Below the pieces are notes generated by a model. It saw only the letters and a list, made by a program, of their open reading frames with translations. It had not been told where the DNA came from and ran no database searches. The position numbers and the translations under genes are program-made. A stretch of DNA of 64,000 bases from Orenia metallireducens (lineage in GTDB: Bacteria; Bacillota; Halanaerobiia; Halobacteroidales; Halobacteroidaceae), in NCBI RefSeq assembly GCF_003001995.1, contig NZ_PVNB01000011.1:46039-110038 (forward strand), read 5' to 3'. This document shows, in pieces, positions 27,464 to 36,838 of this stretch (its first letter is position 1; every line of letters begins with the position of its first letter).

Positions 27464-28775
27464 TATTCATTCTGTGCTATTAAAGCCAGATAAGTGTAAG
27501 GGCTGTACTAATTGTGTTAAGAACTGCCCTACAAATGCTATCCGGGTTCATCAAGGTCAAGCAAAGATAAAAGAAGAGTACTGTATAGATTGTGGAGAGT
27601 GTATTAGAAGCTGTGAATATCATGCTAAGTATGGAGCTACTGATGATTTAGCTGATCTAAAGGAGTATAAGTATCCTGTTGCTTTAGTTCCCCCTAGTTT
27701 TTATGGGCAATTTACCCAGGATATAAATCCTGCTAAAGTAATGTTAGCCCTTAAAGATATAGGCTTTTTTCAAATTTGGGATGTAGCCTTAGGGGCTGAA
27801 GCCTTAACCCAAGTTACTAAGGAGTATATAAGGGATAATGATAGAACCTTAATCTCTTCATCATGTCCTGGGGTAGTGAGATTAATACAGCTTCTCTATC
27901 CAGAATTATTGGGATATTTAGCTCCTTTTAAATCACCTGTAGAGATTGTAGCCCAAAGAGCACGGGAGTTTATCAAAGCAGAGTTAGGGGCTAAGGATGA
28001 AGAGATAGGTATCTTCTTTATTACTCCCTGTCCAGCCAAGATGACTACTGTAAATAATCCTTTGGGTATGGAAGAGAGTTATCTAGACAGGGCGATAGCA
28101 GTAGATACAATTTATCATGAGTTAATAAAAAGAGTTGATAATTTAGATGATTGCTGTAAGATAGAGGGTTATGATATACCCTACTTTGGAATCAGTTGGG
28201 CAAGTGGTGGAGGAGAAGCAGATCTGTTAGAAGGTATAAGTACCGTTTCGGTGGCAGGAATTCATAATGTGATGAGTGTTTTAGAAGAGCTAGATAGAGG
28301 TGATCTTGCTCATATTCAATACTTTGAGATGGTAGCTTGCCAACCAGGATGTGTTGGTGGGGTATTTAATGTGAAAAATCCCTTCTTAGCAGAGTTTAAT
28401 ATTCATAATCTAGTTAAAAAAGGGATTAACCTTGTGGAGCAGGACTTGAATAAGTATGATATGAATTTACAAAATTCTTTTAAGGAGAAATCCATTGCTT
28501 CTTTGGATGATGACTTAATTGTAGCTATGGCTAAACTAACAAAGCTAGAGAAGGAGATAGAAATTTTGCCAGGTCTAGATTGTGCTGCTTGTGGTGCTCC
28601 AGATTGTCGTACTTTAGCAGAAGATATTATTAATGGCTTAGCCAGTAGAACTGATTGTATCTTTATCCTGCGCCAACAGGTAGCTGATTTGGCCGATGAG
28701 ATGGCGACTTTAGCTCATGCTCTACCACCAGTAATGAAAAGAAATAAAGAGGAGAGTGATGATGATGAAGATTAA
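27456..28775 (+). CDS. [FeFe]-hydrogenase-like iron-sulfur protein, probably sensory
   Basis: 439 residues. Two ferredoxin-type 4Fe-4S motifs open the protein (Cys14, 17, 20, 24 and Cys43, 46, 49, 53). The hydrogenase H-domain follows with all four H-cluster cysteines: Cys137 in SSSCPGV, Cys192 in TPCPAK, and Cys295 and Cys299 in MVACQPGC. The usual proton-transfer cysteine (TSCCP) is serine here. A C-terminal Fe-S motif (CAACGAPDC) ends the protein. Those substitutions, and the regulator neighbours, suggest a sensor of H2 or redox state rather than a bulk catalyst. ATG 27456 overlaps the upstream stop. Confidence 0.85.
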   Translation: MSNIHSVLLKPDKCKGCTNCVKNCPTNAIRVHQGQAKIKEEYCIDCGECIRSCEYHAKYGATDDLADLKEYKYPVALVPPSFYGQFTQDINPAKVMLALKDIGFFQIWDVALGAEALTQVTKEYIRDNDRTLISSSCPGVVRLIQLLYPELLGYLAPFKSPVEIVAQRAREFIKAELGAKDEEIGIFFITPCPAKMTTVNNPLGMEESYLDRAIAVDTIYHELIKRVDNLDDCCKIEGYDIPYFGISWASGGGEADLLEGISTVSVAGIHNVMSVLEELDRGDLAHIQYFEMVACQPGCVGGVFNVKNPFLAEFNIHNLVKKGINLVEQDLNKYDMNLQNSFKEKSIASLDDDLIVAMAKLTKLEKEIEILPGLDCAACGAPDCRTLAEDIINGLASRTDCIFILRQQVADLADEMATLAHALPPVMKRNKEESDDDED

Positions 28776-29097
28776 AGAGTTGGTTGAGAGATTAAATCTA
28801 GAGGTTGTAGTAGAAGGGGATTTAGAGGTTGAAGTAACAGGAGGGTATGCTTCTGATCTGTTGAGTAATGTGATGGCTAGAAGTAGTGCAGGTAATCTGT
28901 GGTTGACTATTCAGGGGCACCAGAATATAGTAGCGATTGCTCAATTAATAGAGTTGGCTGGAATTTTAGTAACAGAGAATTTTTCTATTGATGATGATAC
29001 TATCAAAAAAGCCAAAGAGCTAGAAATTAATATTTTAAGAAGCAAATTAGATACTTATGAGTTGTCAGGCAAGTTATATCAATTAGGAATTGAATAG
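28762..29097 (+). CDS. DRTGG-domain-like protein (second copy)
   Basis: About 111 residues, similar in length and pattern to the first gene of the module (GYASDLLSNVMAR against GCGADLMSDVLAF), so the two are paralogues. It begins in a run of ATG codons (28759, 28762, 28765) overlapping the hydrogenase-like stop; 28762 is best spaced from AGGAG. No catalytic residues recognised. It may bind a ligand or form a heteromer with its paralogue. Confidence 0.68.
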   Translation: MMKIKELVERLNLEVVVEGDLEVEVTGGYASDLLSNVMARSSAGNLWLTIQGHQNIVAIAQLIELAGILVTENFSIDDDTIKKAKELEINILRSKLDTYELSGKLYQLGIE

Positions 29098-29099
29098 TG

Positions 29100-29837
29100 A
29101 TGAAATCTTTTCTGGCTGACTTTCATATTCATAGTGTCTTATCACCCTGTGGTGACTTATTGATGACTCCCCAGAATATAATTAATCGATCTTTAGAGCT
29201 AGGTTTGGATTTAATTGCAATCACTGACCATAATTCAGCTGAGAATATTGGAGTAGCCTTAGAATTGGCTAAGGATACTCCTTTAACTATTATCCCTGGG
29301 ATGGAAGTAGAGACTGCTGAGGAGATACATCTAATATGTTTATTTGATACTTTGGAGCAGGTTTTGTTGTGGAAAGATAAGGTATATGCTTCTTTACCTG
29401 ATTTCAAGAATAATGAGGAGATATTTGGTCCCCAATTGCTAACTGATCAGAGTGATGAGTATATTGGTAGAGTAGAGAGGCTACTATTGACAGCAACCTC
29501 TTTGAGTATCAGTCAGGTAATTAAAGAGGTAAAAAGTATAGGGGGGATAGCAATTCCTTCTCATATAGATAAGCCTAATTATAGTATTATATCAAATTTA
29601 GGGTTTATACCACCTGATTTGGATGGGTTCATCTTTGAAGTATCTTCAAAGTCTAAGGTTTCCAAGATAATTGATAAGTTTAGTACAATTGATACTTATT
29701 CATTTATTAGTAATTCTGATGCTCATTATCTTCAGGATATAAAAAGGAGTATGAGATTATATATGAAAGCCCCAAAGGTAAAGGAGATAGAATGGGCCTT
29801 AAAGGGAGTAAACGGGAGGAAAGCTGATATACTGTGA
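29100..29837 (+). CDS. PHP-domain phosphoesterase-like protein
   Basis: About 245 residues. PHP metal-binding motifs are DFHIHSVLSPCGD at the N-terminus, AITDHNS near residues 39-45, PGMEVET near 65, and ISNSDAHY near 205. PHP proteins are metal-dependent phosphoesterases. It closes the module and starts three bases after the DRTGG stop codon. Possible tasks include hydrolysing a phosphorylated signal, but no substrate can be read from the sequence. Confidence 0.82.
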   Translation: MKSFLADFHIHSVLSPCGDLLMTPQNIINRSLELGLDLIAITDHNSAENIGVALELAKDTPLTIIPGMEVETAEEIHLICLFDTLEQVLLWKDKVYASLPDFKNNEEIFGPQLLTDQSDEYIGRVERLLLTATSLSISQVIKEVKSIGGIAIPSHIDKPNYSIISNLGFIPPDLDGFIFEVSSKSKVSKIIDKFSTIDTYSFISNSDAHYLQDIKRSMRLYMKAPKVKEIEWALKGVNGRKADIL

Positions 29838-30239
29838 GAAATATCACATAAAATTGTGAAAATTATAATTATGGGCGAAATACTTGACTTGCTTATTCTA
29901 AAATTGTAATATAAGAGTATAATTAAATTTTTATTTACAAAAATTTAATATAAAATTAATTAATTTTAAGCAAAAGAAGGTTTAATATTAAAAACAATAA
30001 ATGAATCAGAAAAAATGATATAAAAGCTAAGTTTAATGGTATTGTATTTCATAACATTTCATAATTACTATTAAATTATATCTAGGGTGATTTGCAAAAA
30101 GATATGGTTTATTTTGGTAATATGCTATGAAATTAATTGATTTGTATACATATATTAAGCTTAGCTTAATTTGTTCTTTCTATTATTGAATCTTCTTAAG
30201 CTACTAATCTAAAAGTACTATGAAAAAGGGGTGAAAAGG
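29838..30239 (+). other. Intergenic region and leader upstream of rnfC
   Basis: About 400 bases without a gene, holding the promoter at 29884-29912. Transcripts from it would carry a leader of about 320 bases, long enough for a regulatory RNA, but I recognise no riboswitch class. Confidence 0.5.
29884..29912 (+). promoter_or_regulatory. Promoter of the rnf operon
   Basis: TTGACT at 29884-29889, a 17-base spacer and TAATAT at 29907-29912. The match to sigma-A is close. Confidence 0.7.
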
Positions 30240-31550
30240 TTGAAGGCTAGAACTTTTGAACAGGGGATTCATCCAAGGTACAATAAAGAGTTGACAGCAG
30301 GCAAAGCTTTTAAGCTTGCTAGTCAACCTGAAGAAGTTATTATTCCTCTTCAACAGCATATTGGGGCACCTGCTAAGCCTCTAGTTAAGAAAGGGGATAT
30401 AGTTAACTTAGGTCAGAAGATTGGGCAAGCAACAGGCTTTGTCTCTGCTGATATACATGCAAGTGTATCAGGAGAGGTTTTGGCTGTAGAGAAAGTTAAT
30501 GGTTCTTTATCAGTTAAAATCAAAAATGATTTTGAAGATAGGCAGGATGAATCGATTAAAGCTAAAGGTGATTTAAAGGATTTATCTGCTGAAGAATTAA
30601 AGGATATTGTTAAAGAAGCAGGGATTGTTGGAATGGGAGGAGCTACATTCCCAACTCATGTCAAGGTATCTATTCCAGAGGGCAAGAATGTTGATAAGGT
30701 TATCTTAAATGGTGCTGAGTGTGAACCTTATCTGACTGTTGATCACCGCACTATGGTGGAGCAAGCAGAGAAGGTTATTTATGGGTTGCAGGCTTTGATG
30801 AAGATGGTGGATGCTAAGGAGGGTTATATTGGGGTTGAGGTCAATAAACCAGATGCAATAAAAAGCATGCAGCAGGCTATCAAAGCTGAAGATAAGATTA
30901 GTGTTGTTCCCTTGGAGGTTAAGTATCCTCAAGGTGGAGAGAAGCAATTAATTAAGGCCATATTAGACCAAGAAGTACCCTCAGGAGGTTTACCCCTTGA
31001 TGTGGGAGTAGTTGTCAATAATATAGGTACAGCAGTAGCAATTACTGATGCCATTCAGGTAGGTATGCCCTTGGTTGAAAGAACAGTTACAGTTACAGGG
31101 GCAGTCAAAAATCCACAGAATTTAATCTTTAGAATTGGAACACCATTAAGTCAATTAATTGAGGAGTCAGGTGGATTTATAGGAACTCCAGGTAAGGTAA
31201 TTTTAGGAGGTCCCATGATGGGGCAGGCGCAAAGCAATTTAGATCTTCCTGCTACCAAAGGTACTTCAGGAATTCTGGTTTTAAGTAAGGATGAATTGGG
31301 AGCTTACCCTGAAGCAGGGCCCTGTATTAGGTGTGCTCGTTGTGTAGATGCCTGTCCGGCGAAGTTGCTACCAACAGCACTAGTTAATCTGACTAAGGCT
31401 GATATGAACTTGAAGTTGCAGGATTATCATGTTCTTGATTGTATTGAATGTGGATCTTGTACCTATGTCTGTCCAGCTAATATTGAGATTTTGCAGTGGG
31501 TCAAATTAGGAAAAGAGAATCTACAAGCTGAATTAAGAAAAAGCGAATGA
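30240..31550 (+). CDS. rnfC: Electron transport complex subunit RnfC
   Basis: About 436 residues. The N-terminal TFEQGIHPRYNKELT, the biotinyl-lipoyl-like region, the nucleotide-binding GMGGATFPTHVK and the two C-terminal 4Fe-4S motifs (CIRCARCVDACPAK and CIECGSCTYVCPANI) identify RnfC. It is the peripheral subunit that docks NADH. The Rnf complex couples ferredoxin oxidation and NAD+ reduction to ion pumping. TTG 30240 is preferred because GGGGTGA ends six bases upstream; GTG 30231 is possible. First gene of rnfCDGEAB. Confidence 0.95.
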   Translation: MKARTFEQGIHPRYNKELTAGKAFKLASQPEEVIIPLQQHIGAPAKPLVKKGDIVNLGQKIGQATGFVSADIHASVSGEVLAVEKVNGSLSVKIKNDFEDRQDESIKAKGDLKDLSAEELKDIVKEAGIVGMGGATFPTHVKVSIPEGKNVDKVILNGAECEPYLTVDHRTMVEQAEKVIYGLQALMKMVDAKEGYIGVEVNKPDAIKSMQQAIKAEDKISVVPLEVKYPQGGEKQLIKAILDQEVPSGGLPLDVGVVVNNIGTAVAITDAIQVGMPLVERTVTVTGAVKNPQNLIFRIGTPLSQLIEESGGFIGTPGKVILGGPMMGQAQSNLDLPATKGTSGILVLSKDELGAYPEAGPCIRCARCVDACPAKLLPTALVNLTKADMNLKLQDYHVLDCIECGSCTYVCPANIEILQWVKLGKENLQAELRKSE

Positions 31551-31564
31551 TTGGAGGCTTAGTA

Positions 31565-32488
31565 ATGAGTAATAGAACACAACTAACGGTTTCGCCAGGG
31601 CCTCATGTTAGAAGTAAAGAGAGTACTTCTAATATTATGTTCAATGTGGTGTTGGCTTTATTACCGACTACTTTAACAGCAATATACTATTTTGGTAGTT
31701 CTGCTTTGATGTTAATTATAGCATGTTCCATTACAGCAGTTGCTACAGAGGCTTTATTTCAAAAATTAAGGGGAATACCAGTAACTATCGGTGATTTTAG
31801 TGCTTTAGTCACAGGGCTATTATTGGCTTTGACCTTACCACCAGAGCTACCAATCTGGATGGCAATAGTAGGAAGTATCATAGCGATTGCACTTGGAAAA
31901 CAGGTCTTTGGAGGATTGGGATATAACTTCTTTAATCCTGCTTTGGTAGGAAGAGCCTTCTTATTGGCAAGCTTTCCAGTAGCAATGACCACTTGGAAGT
32001 TGATTGATGTAACCTCTAGTGCGACACCTTTGGGTGCAGATAATCCTACCGCTATTGCACTTAAGGATTTGTTTTTAGGTAGAGTTGGGGGTTCTTTAGG
32101 TGAGACCTCAGCTGTAGCTATTATTTTAGGAGGGCTATATCTTCTTTATAAAGGTTATATTGATTGGAGAGTTCCAGCAGGATATTTAGGAACAGTAGCA
32201 GTATTAACTACTTTTGTTGGTAAAGGTGGACCTATTTTTCATCTTTTAGCAGGGGGACTTATGTTAGGAGCCTTCTTTATGGCTACAGATATGGTAACAA
32301 CTCCTGTGACCAAGAAGGGAAGATGGATCTTTGGTATTGGCTGTGGAATTTTATTAGTAATTATCAGAGTTTATGGTGGACTTCCTGAAGGGGTATTATA
32401 CTCTATACTATTAATGAATATGTTTGTACCAATTATTGATAAGTATACTTTACCAAGGGCTTTTGGCGAGGTGAAGATAAATGGGTAA
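31565..32488 (+). CDS. rnfD: Electron transport complex subunit RnfD
   Basis: About 307 residues with eight or so membrane segments. The SSATPLGADN motif near residue 156 contains the threonine that carries covalent FMN in this family. It forms part of the ion-conducting core. ATG 31565 is chosen because TTGGAGG lies 8 bases before it; an upstream in-frame ATG overlaps the rnfC stop. It overlaps rnfG at its end. Confidence 0.95.
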   Translation: MSNRTQLTVSPGPHVRSKESTSNIMFNVVLALLPTTLTAIYYFGSSALMLIIACSITAVATEALFQKLRGIPVTIGDFSALVTGLLLALTLPPELPIWMAIVGSIIAIALGKQVFGGLGYNFFNPALVGRAFLLASFPVAMTTWKLIDVTSSATPLGADNPTAIALKDLFLGRVGGSLGETSAVAIILGGLYLLYKGYIDWRVPAGYLGTVAVLTTFVGKGGPIFHLLAGGLMLGAFFMATDMVTTPVTKKGRWIFGIGCGILLVIIRVYGGLPEGVLYSILLMNMFVPIIDKYTLPRAFGEVKING

Positions 32489-33026
32489 AGAGAAGATAGA
32501 TATCAAGCTAATAGTTGTATTGACTTCGATTATGATTATTTCGGCTCTAGTATTGAGCTTGGTCTACCAAGCAACGACTCCATTGATTAATGAACATGCT
32601 GCCCAAGCTAAAAAAGAGGCTATTTTGGATGTTCTACCAGGAGCAGTTAAGTATGAAAAGCTAGAGAAAGGCGGATTAGAATTATATCAAGGCTTAGATG
32701 AAGCAGGAAGCCCTGTAGGAATAGCCTTTCAGCATGAGGGTAATGGATTTCAAGGTACTATTATTTTGATGATTGGAATGGATGTTGAGAATCAAAAATT
32801 ATTGAAAGTGAAGATTCTAGACCAGTTAGATACACCAGGTTTAGGAGCTAGAATGGCTGAGGAAGAGTTTAAGGGTCAGTTTCAGGGTAAATCTTTCTCC
32901 GATAATTTTGTAGCTAAAGAGGATGTAGATGCTATTGCAGGAGCTACAATCTCTTCTCAAGCAGTAAGTAATATCTTAAAGGATGCTATTGCTACAGTAG
33001 AACAGGCTTATAGTGGGGGTGAGTAA
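32481..33026 (+). CDS. rnfG: Electron transport complex subunit RnfG
   Basis: 181 residues: one N-terminal membrane anchor (about 9-29) and an extracytoplasmic FMN-binding domain, with GLGARMAEEEF and the flavinylation motif DAIAGATISSQAV near the C-terminus (FMN attached to the Thr). It overlaps rnfD by 8 bases and ends just before rnfE. Confidence 0.94.
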   Translation: MGKEKIDIKLIVVLTSIMIISALVLSLVYQATTPLINEHAAQAKKEAILDVLPGAVKYEKLEKGGLELYQGLDEAGSPVGIAFQHEGNGFQGTIILMIGMDVENQKLLKVKILDQLDTPGLGARMAEEEFKGQFQGKSFSDNFVAKEDVDAIAGATISSQAVSNILKDAIATVEQAYSGGE

Positions 33027-33027
33027 T

Positions 33028-33690
33028 ATGTTAACCTTATGGAAAGATTTTGTGAAAGGGTTGTGGAAAGAGAATCCTGTTTTTGTAATGTTGTTGGGGA
33101 TGTGTCCAACTTTAGCAGTAACCAATACTGCAACTAATGGATTGGCGATGGGTTTAGCAACTAGTTTTGTATTATTGGGTTCTGGAATTGTAAATTCACT
33201 GGTAAAGAGATTAATTCCTGATGAAGTTAGAATTCCTAGCTTTATTGTTATTATTGCTACCTTTGTAACGATAGTTGATTATTCGGCTAAGGCCTATGTA
33301 CCGGCAATTGCTGAATCACTTAAGTTATTTATTCCATTGATTGTAGTAAACTGTTTGATTTTAGGACGTTCTGAGTCCTTTGCTTCTAAGCAACCTGTGC
33401 ACCGTACCATTGCTGATGCCTTGGGGATGGGAGTTGGCTTTACTTGGGCTTTGACCTTCTTGGGAATTATTCGTGAGGTAATCGGTTTTGGGACTGTATT
33501 TAGAGGAACATCTCTTGCAATACAGGTAATGGGAGAGTGGTTCCAACCATGGCTGATTATGGTCTTGCCAGCAGGAGCCTTCTTGACTTTGGGTACAGTT
33601 TTAGGTGTAATGAATTACTTCAAAAATAGAGCAGCTAGTGTGAAGGTAGATCTGCAAGATTCTACTGGAGAGAGCTGCCACACTGTATAA
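33028..33690 (+). CDS. rnfE: Electron transport complex subunit RnfE
   Basis: About 220 residues with six membrane segments and the family features NPVFVMLLGMCPTLAVTNTA and, in a later helix, NCLILGRSES, which carries the cysteine involved in the membrane Fe-S site in RnfE/RnfA. ATG 33028 after GGGGGTGAG is preferred over GTG 33013. A short hairpin repeat (33694-33727) separates it from rnfA. Confidence 0.94.
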   Translation: MLTLWKDFVKGLWKENPVFVMLLGMCPTLAVTNTATNGLAMGLATSFVLLGSGIVNSLVKRLIPDEVRIPSFIVIIATFVTIVDYSAKAYVPAIAESLKLFIPLIVVNCLILGRSESFASKQPVHRTIADALGMGVGFTWALTFLGIIREVIGFGTVFRGTSLAIQVMGEWFQPWLIMVLPAGAFLTLGTVLGVMNYFKNRAASVKVDLQDSTGESCHTV

Positions 33691-33693
33691 ATC

Positions 33694-33727
33694 TGCTACT
33701 AGCTATCAGCGAGTGGCTAGTAGCTAA
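33694..33727 (+). repeat. Short hairpin repeat between rnfE and rnfA
   Basis: CTACTAGCTATC near 33696-33707 pairs imperfectly with the GTGGCTAGTAGC arm at 33713-33724. A related sequence lies between proB and proA (59226-59261). Confidence 0.6.
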
Positions 33728-33749
33728 AATATTTAAAGGAGGTTAAGAG

Positions 33750-34343
33750 ATGGGCGATTTAGGAGAATTATTTGGTAGTTTAGTAATGATCTTTATGACA
33801 GCGGCAATAACTAATAACTTTATCCTATCTCAATTTTTAGGGATTTGTCCTTTCTTAGGAGTTTCTAAAGAGGTACCAACGGCTTTTAGCATGGGGTTAG
33901 CAACTACTTTTGTAATGACAACTTCCGCTGTCTGTGTCTGGGCTGTTAATAGTCTTATCTTGGTTCCTTTAGGATTAGGATATTTGAAATATGTGGCGTT
34001 TATCTTAGTGATTGCATCTTTTGTACAGTTGACTGAGATGGTAATTAAGAAGGTAAGTCCACCATTATATAAAGCATTGGGTATCTTCTTACCTTTGATT
34101 ACGACTAACTGTGCTATCTTAGGATTGGCATTGATGATTCCGATGAATAATTATAACTTTATTGAAAGTACAATCTTTGGATTAGGTGCAGGGGCTGGTT
34201 TTACTTTAGCGATTGTTTTAATGGCTGGAATGAGAGAGAGATTAGAATTTGCTGATGTACCAGCAGCGTTAAAGGGAGCACCGATTACTTTATTAATTGC
34301 TGGACTGATGGCTATGGCGTTTATGGGCTTCTCAGGATTGTAG
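33750..34343 (+). CDS. rnfA: Electron transport complex subunit RnfA
   Basis: 197 residues, six membrane segments, homologous to RnfE with inverted topology. It has NNFILSQFLGICPFLGVSKE and TTNCAILGLAL, each with the cysteine of the intramembrane iron site. The ribosome site is AAAGGAGG. Part of the ion channel core. Confidence 0.95.
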   Translation: MGDLGELFGSLVMIFMTAAITNNFILSQFLGICPFLGVSKEVPTAFSMGLATTFVMTTSAVCVWAVNSLILVPLGLGYLKYVAFILVIASFVQLTEMVIKKVSPPLYKALGIFLPLITTNCAILGLALMIPMNNYNFIESTIFGLGAGAGFTLAIVLMAGMRERLEFADVPAALKGAPITLLIAGLMAMAFMGFSGL

Positions 34344-34360
34344 AATTGGAGGTGGAGTAG

Positions 34361-35368
34361 ATGGATTTTGAGATATTTAAAAATGCGATTCCGAGTATGG
34401 GGTTATTAGGTGCATTATTTGCTGGAGGACTGGCTTATTCTTCAGTTAAATTTAAAGTAGAAGAAGATCCACGTAAAGGAGAGATAGAGAAGGTGCTACC
34501 AGGTGCTAACTGTGGTGCCTGTGGTTATCCAGGCTGTGCTAGCTTTGCTGAGGCTGTAGTAAAAGAGGAGACTGTCTGTGATGGTTGTCCTGTTGGTGGT
34601 CCAGATATAGCTGAGCAGGTGGCAACTATTATGGGCGTTGATGCAGGTGCATCTTCCAAAGAAAGACAGATTGCTCAACTTCTCTGCCAAGGTGGTAAGG
34701 CAGAAACCTTCAATCAAGCAGATTATCAGGGGATACCTAAATGTAGAGCAGCTAATAGAGTAGCTAATTCTAAATCCTGTGAATATGGCTGTTTAGGCTT
34801 TGGAGATTGTGTTAGTGTCTGTGCTTTTGGTGCAATGTATATGGATGATAATGGCCTTCCAGTAATCGATACCGATAAATGTACTGGATGTGGGAAGTGT
34901 GTTAGTGAATGTCCAAGAAGTATTATTGCTTTAATGAGCAATACAGAACATATAGTAGTTAGATGTAAGAGTGTTTTAAAGGGAAAAGAGGTTAAACAGG
35001 CTTGTGAGAAAGGCTGTATTGGTTGTACCTTATGTGCTAAGAAGTGCCCTGTTGATGCAATAGAGATGGTAAATAACTTACCAGTAGTTGACGCAGAGAC
35101 TTGTGTGGGCTGTGGAGCCTGTGTTCAGGCTTGTCCAACAGATGCTATCTTAGAGACACCTTATGAGACGATTAAGATTGAAAAGCCAAAGGAAGAGGTT
35201 CTTGTAATCACTGAGGACTGTGTAGGCTGTACTTTATGTGCTCAAAAATGCCCTGTTGATGCTATTGCAGGGGATCCTGGTAATAAGCATGAATTAGATA
35301 CTAAGGCCTGTATTAACTGTGGACAGTGTGTTAAGGTCTGTCCAAAGGATGCAATTGAATATCAATAA
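34361..35368 (+). CDS. rnfB: Electron transport complex subunit RnfB (ferredoxin-accepting)
   Basis: 335 residues. A membrane anchor at the N-terminus is followed by the NCGACGYPGC Fe-S domain near residues 49-58, and then several ferredoxin-type clusters (CTGCGKCVSECP, CIGCTLCAKKCP, CVGCGACVQACP, CVGCTLCAQKCP, CINCGQCVKVCP). This long, multi-cluster form is typical of clostridial RnfB. It accepts electrons from reduced ferredoxin. Last gene of the operon, with a terminator ten bases on. Confidence 0.95.
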   Translation: MDFEIFKNAIPSMGLLGALFAGGLAYSSVKFKVEEDPRKGEIEKVLPGANCGACGYPGCASFAEAVVKEETVCDGCPVGGPDIAEQVATIMGVDAGASSKERQIAQLLCQGGKAETFNQADYQGIPKCRAANRVANSKSCEYGCLGFGDCVSVCAFGAMYMDDNGLPVIDTDKCTGCGKCVSECPRSIIALMSNTEHIVVRCKSVLKGKEVKQACEKGCIGCTLCAKKCPVDAIEMVNNLPVVDAETCVGCGACVQACPTDAILETPYETIKIEKPKEEVLVITEDCVGCTLCAQKCPVDAIAGDPGNKHELDTKACINCGQCVKVCPKDAIEYQ

Positions 35369-35378
35369 TTTGATTGAA

Positions 35379-35408
35379 AAAGAAGGTGCTGTTGCACCTT
35401 CTTTTTTT
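35379..35408 (+). terminator. Terminator of the rnf operon
   Basis: A perfect 11-bp stem (35379-35389 with 35394-35404), 4-base loop, T run overlapping the stem end. Confidence 0.92.
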
Positions 35409-35806
35409 ATTAGCAGAAGAAATAGAGGAATGGAAGGATATTACGACACTTCGTGTCTTAGTTGACAGTTGACAGTGTATAGTTGATAGTGAAAAGATTA
35501 AAAGCTTTATGTTTTAAGGTTTTGAACTTAACTATCAACTCTCAACTACACACTATACACTGAAGTTGAAAGTGTCTCAATATATCCATATTAACTCAAA
35601 TCCCTCAAACTATAAATAACTAATAGATTATATAAATAGAAATATATATAAGTGATTACTTATACATAGCATAATTAGAGAATATTTTACATTGAGATGA
35701 TAGGGTAGTAGAATAAAAATAGGAAAGAAATAATTTGTTTTGTATTAATTTACAGATGAAAGCAGTATTATTTCTAGGTTAGGTAGCTAATTTTAGGAGG
35801 GATGAT
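35409..35806 (+). other. Intergenic region before asrA with a dispersed element
   Basis: About 400 bases, no gene. Holds the palindromic element at 35438-35585; the rest is AT-rich. No certain promoter for asrA was found. Confidence 0.5.
35438..35585 (+). repeat. Dispersed palindromic element
   Basis: It starts with ATATTACGACACTT and ends with AAGTGTCTCAATATAT, so its ends are nearly inverted. The interior forms a long imperfect hairpin with arms CAGTTGACAGTGTATAGTTG and CAACTACACACTATACACTG. The interior differs from the GTGACGAGTGAC type but the ends are shared. Confidence 0.65.
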
Positions 35807-36838
35807 ATGAGTTATGCTGTGAGCATTGAAAAGATGGATAAAGTTTTAAAAGAATTAAAGAAGAAGTATAGAGTATATGCTCCAATTCGTTTTGAAAAAC
35901 GTGGGCGTTATTCAGACACTGATTTGATTAGGTATGCTGAGATTGATTCAGTTAAAGATGTAGTTTATAATGAGAAGTCAGATTTTTCACCTAAGGAAGT
36001 GATTCACCCTATTACTCAAACCTTATTTCATTTTACTGAATATGAGTATAGAGAGAGTCAGATAGATGATAAGGAGATATTAATATTTGCCCATCCTTGT
36101 GATATCAATGGAATTAAAAGGCTTGATACTATCTTTTTAGAGAATGGTAATAATGAAGATGTATATTACAAAAGATTACGTGATAAGGTGAAATTTGTCC
36201 TAATGGAATGTCAAGAAGATTGGGATACCTGTTTTTGTATTTCAATGGGTTCTAATCAGACTGATGACTATAGTTTGGCTATTAAATTTGGTGAAGATCA
36301 GCTATCAGTAGAGGTAAAGGATAATGAATTTGAAGGATTCTTTGCTAGTGAAGAAGAGATAGATTTTACCTATAAGTTTGTTACAGCTAATCAGGAAGAG
36401 GTCAATCTTCCTAAAATCGATGATAAAGAGATGCTAAAAAAGGTTTATGATCTTAAGATGTGGGAGGATTATAATGCAAGATGTAAGGATTGTGGAGCTT
36501 GTACTTCTGCTTGTGTAACTTGTAGTTGCTTTACTACCTCTGATGTTATTTATAGTGAAAATGGTAGGGTAGGAGAGAGAAGAAGAGTTTGGGCTAGTTG
36601 TCAGCATGAAGATTTTACAGAGATGGCTGGTGGTCATAGCTTTAGAAATACTCCTGCAGATAGAATGAGATTTAGAACTCTTCACAAAGTTTATGACTAT
36701 AAAGAGCGTTTTGGAGAAGAGCATATGTGTGTTGGTTGTGGTCGTTGTACTGACAGATGTAATCAACTAATCTCTTTTTCAAAAACTATTAATAAGTTAA
36801 CTGAAGAGGTAAATAGACTACAAAAGGAGGTAAACTAG
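35807..36838 (+). CDS. asrA: Anaerobic sulfite reductase subunit A
   Basis: 343 residues, AsrA family iron-sulfur protein. Two 4Fe-4S motifs are visible in the C-terminal third: CKDCGACTSACVTCSCF near residue 226 and CVGCGRCTDRCNQ near residue 306. It passes electrons to the siroheme subunit. First of three tightly packed asr genes; asrB starts directly after its stop codon. The operon reduces sulfite to sulfide, for dissimilation or detoxification. Confidence 0.94.
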   Translation: MSYAVSIEKMDKVLKELKKKYRVYAPIRFEKRGRYSDTDLIRYAEIDSVKDVVYNEKSDFSPKEVIHPITQTLFHFTEYEYRESQIDDKEILIFAHPCDINGIKRLDTIFLENGNNEDVYYKRLRDKVKFVLMECQEDWDTCFCISMGSNQTDDYSLAIKFGEDQLSVEVKDNEFEGFFASEEEIDFTYKFVTANQEEVNLPKIDDKEMLKKVYDLKMWEDYNARCKDCGACTSACVTCSCFTTSDVIYSENGRVGERRRVWASCQHEDFTEMAGGHSFRNTPADRMRFRTLHKVYDYKERFGEEHMCVGCGRCTDRCNQLISFSKTINKLTEEVNRLQKEVN

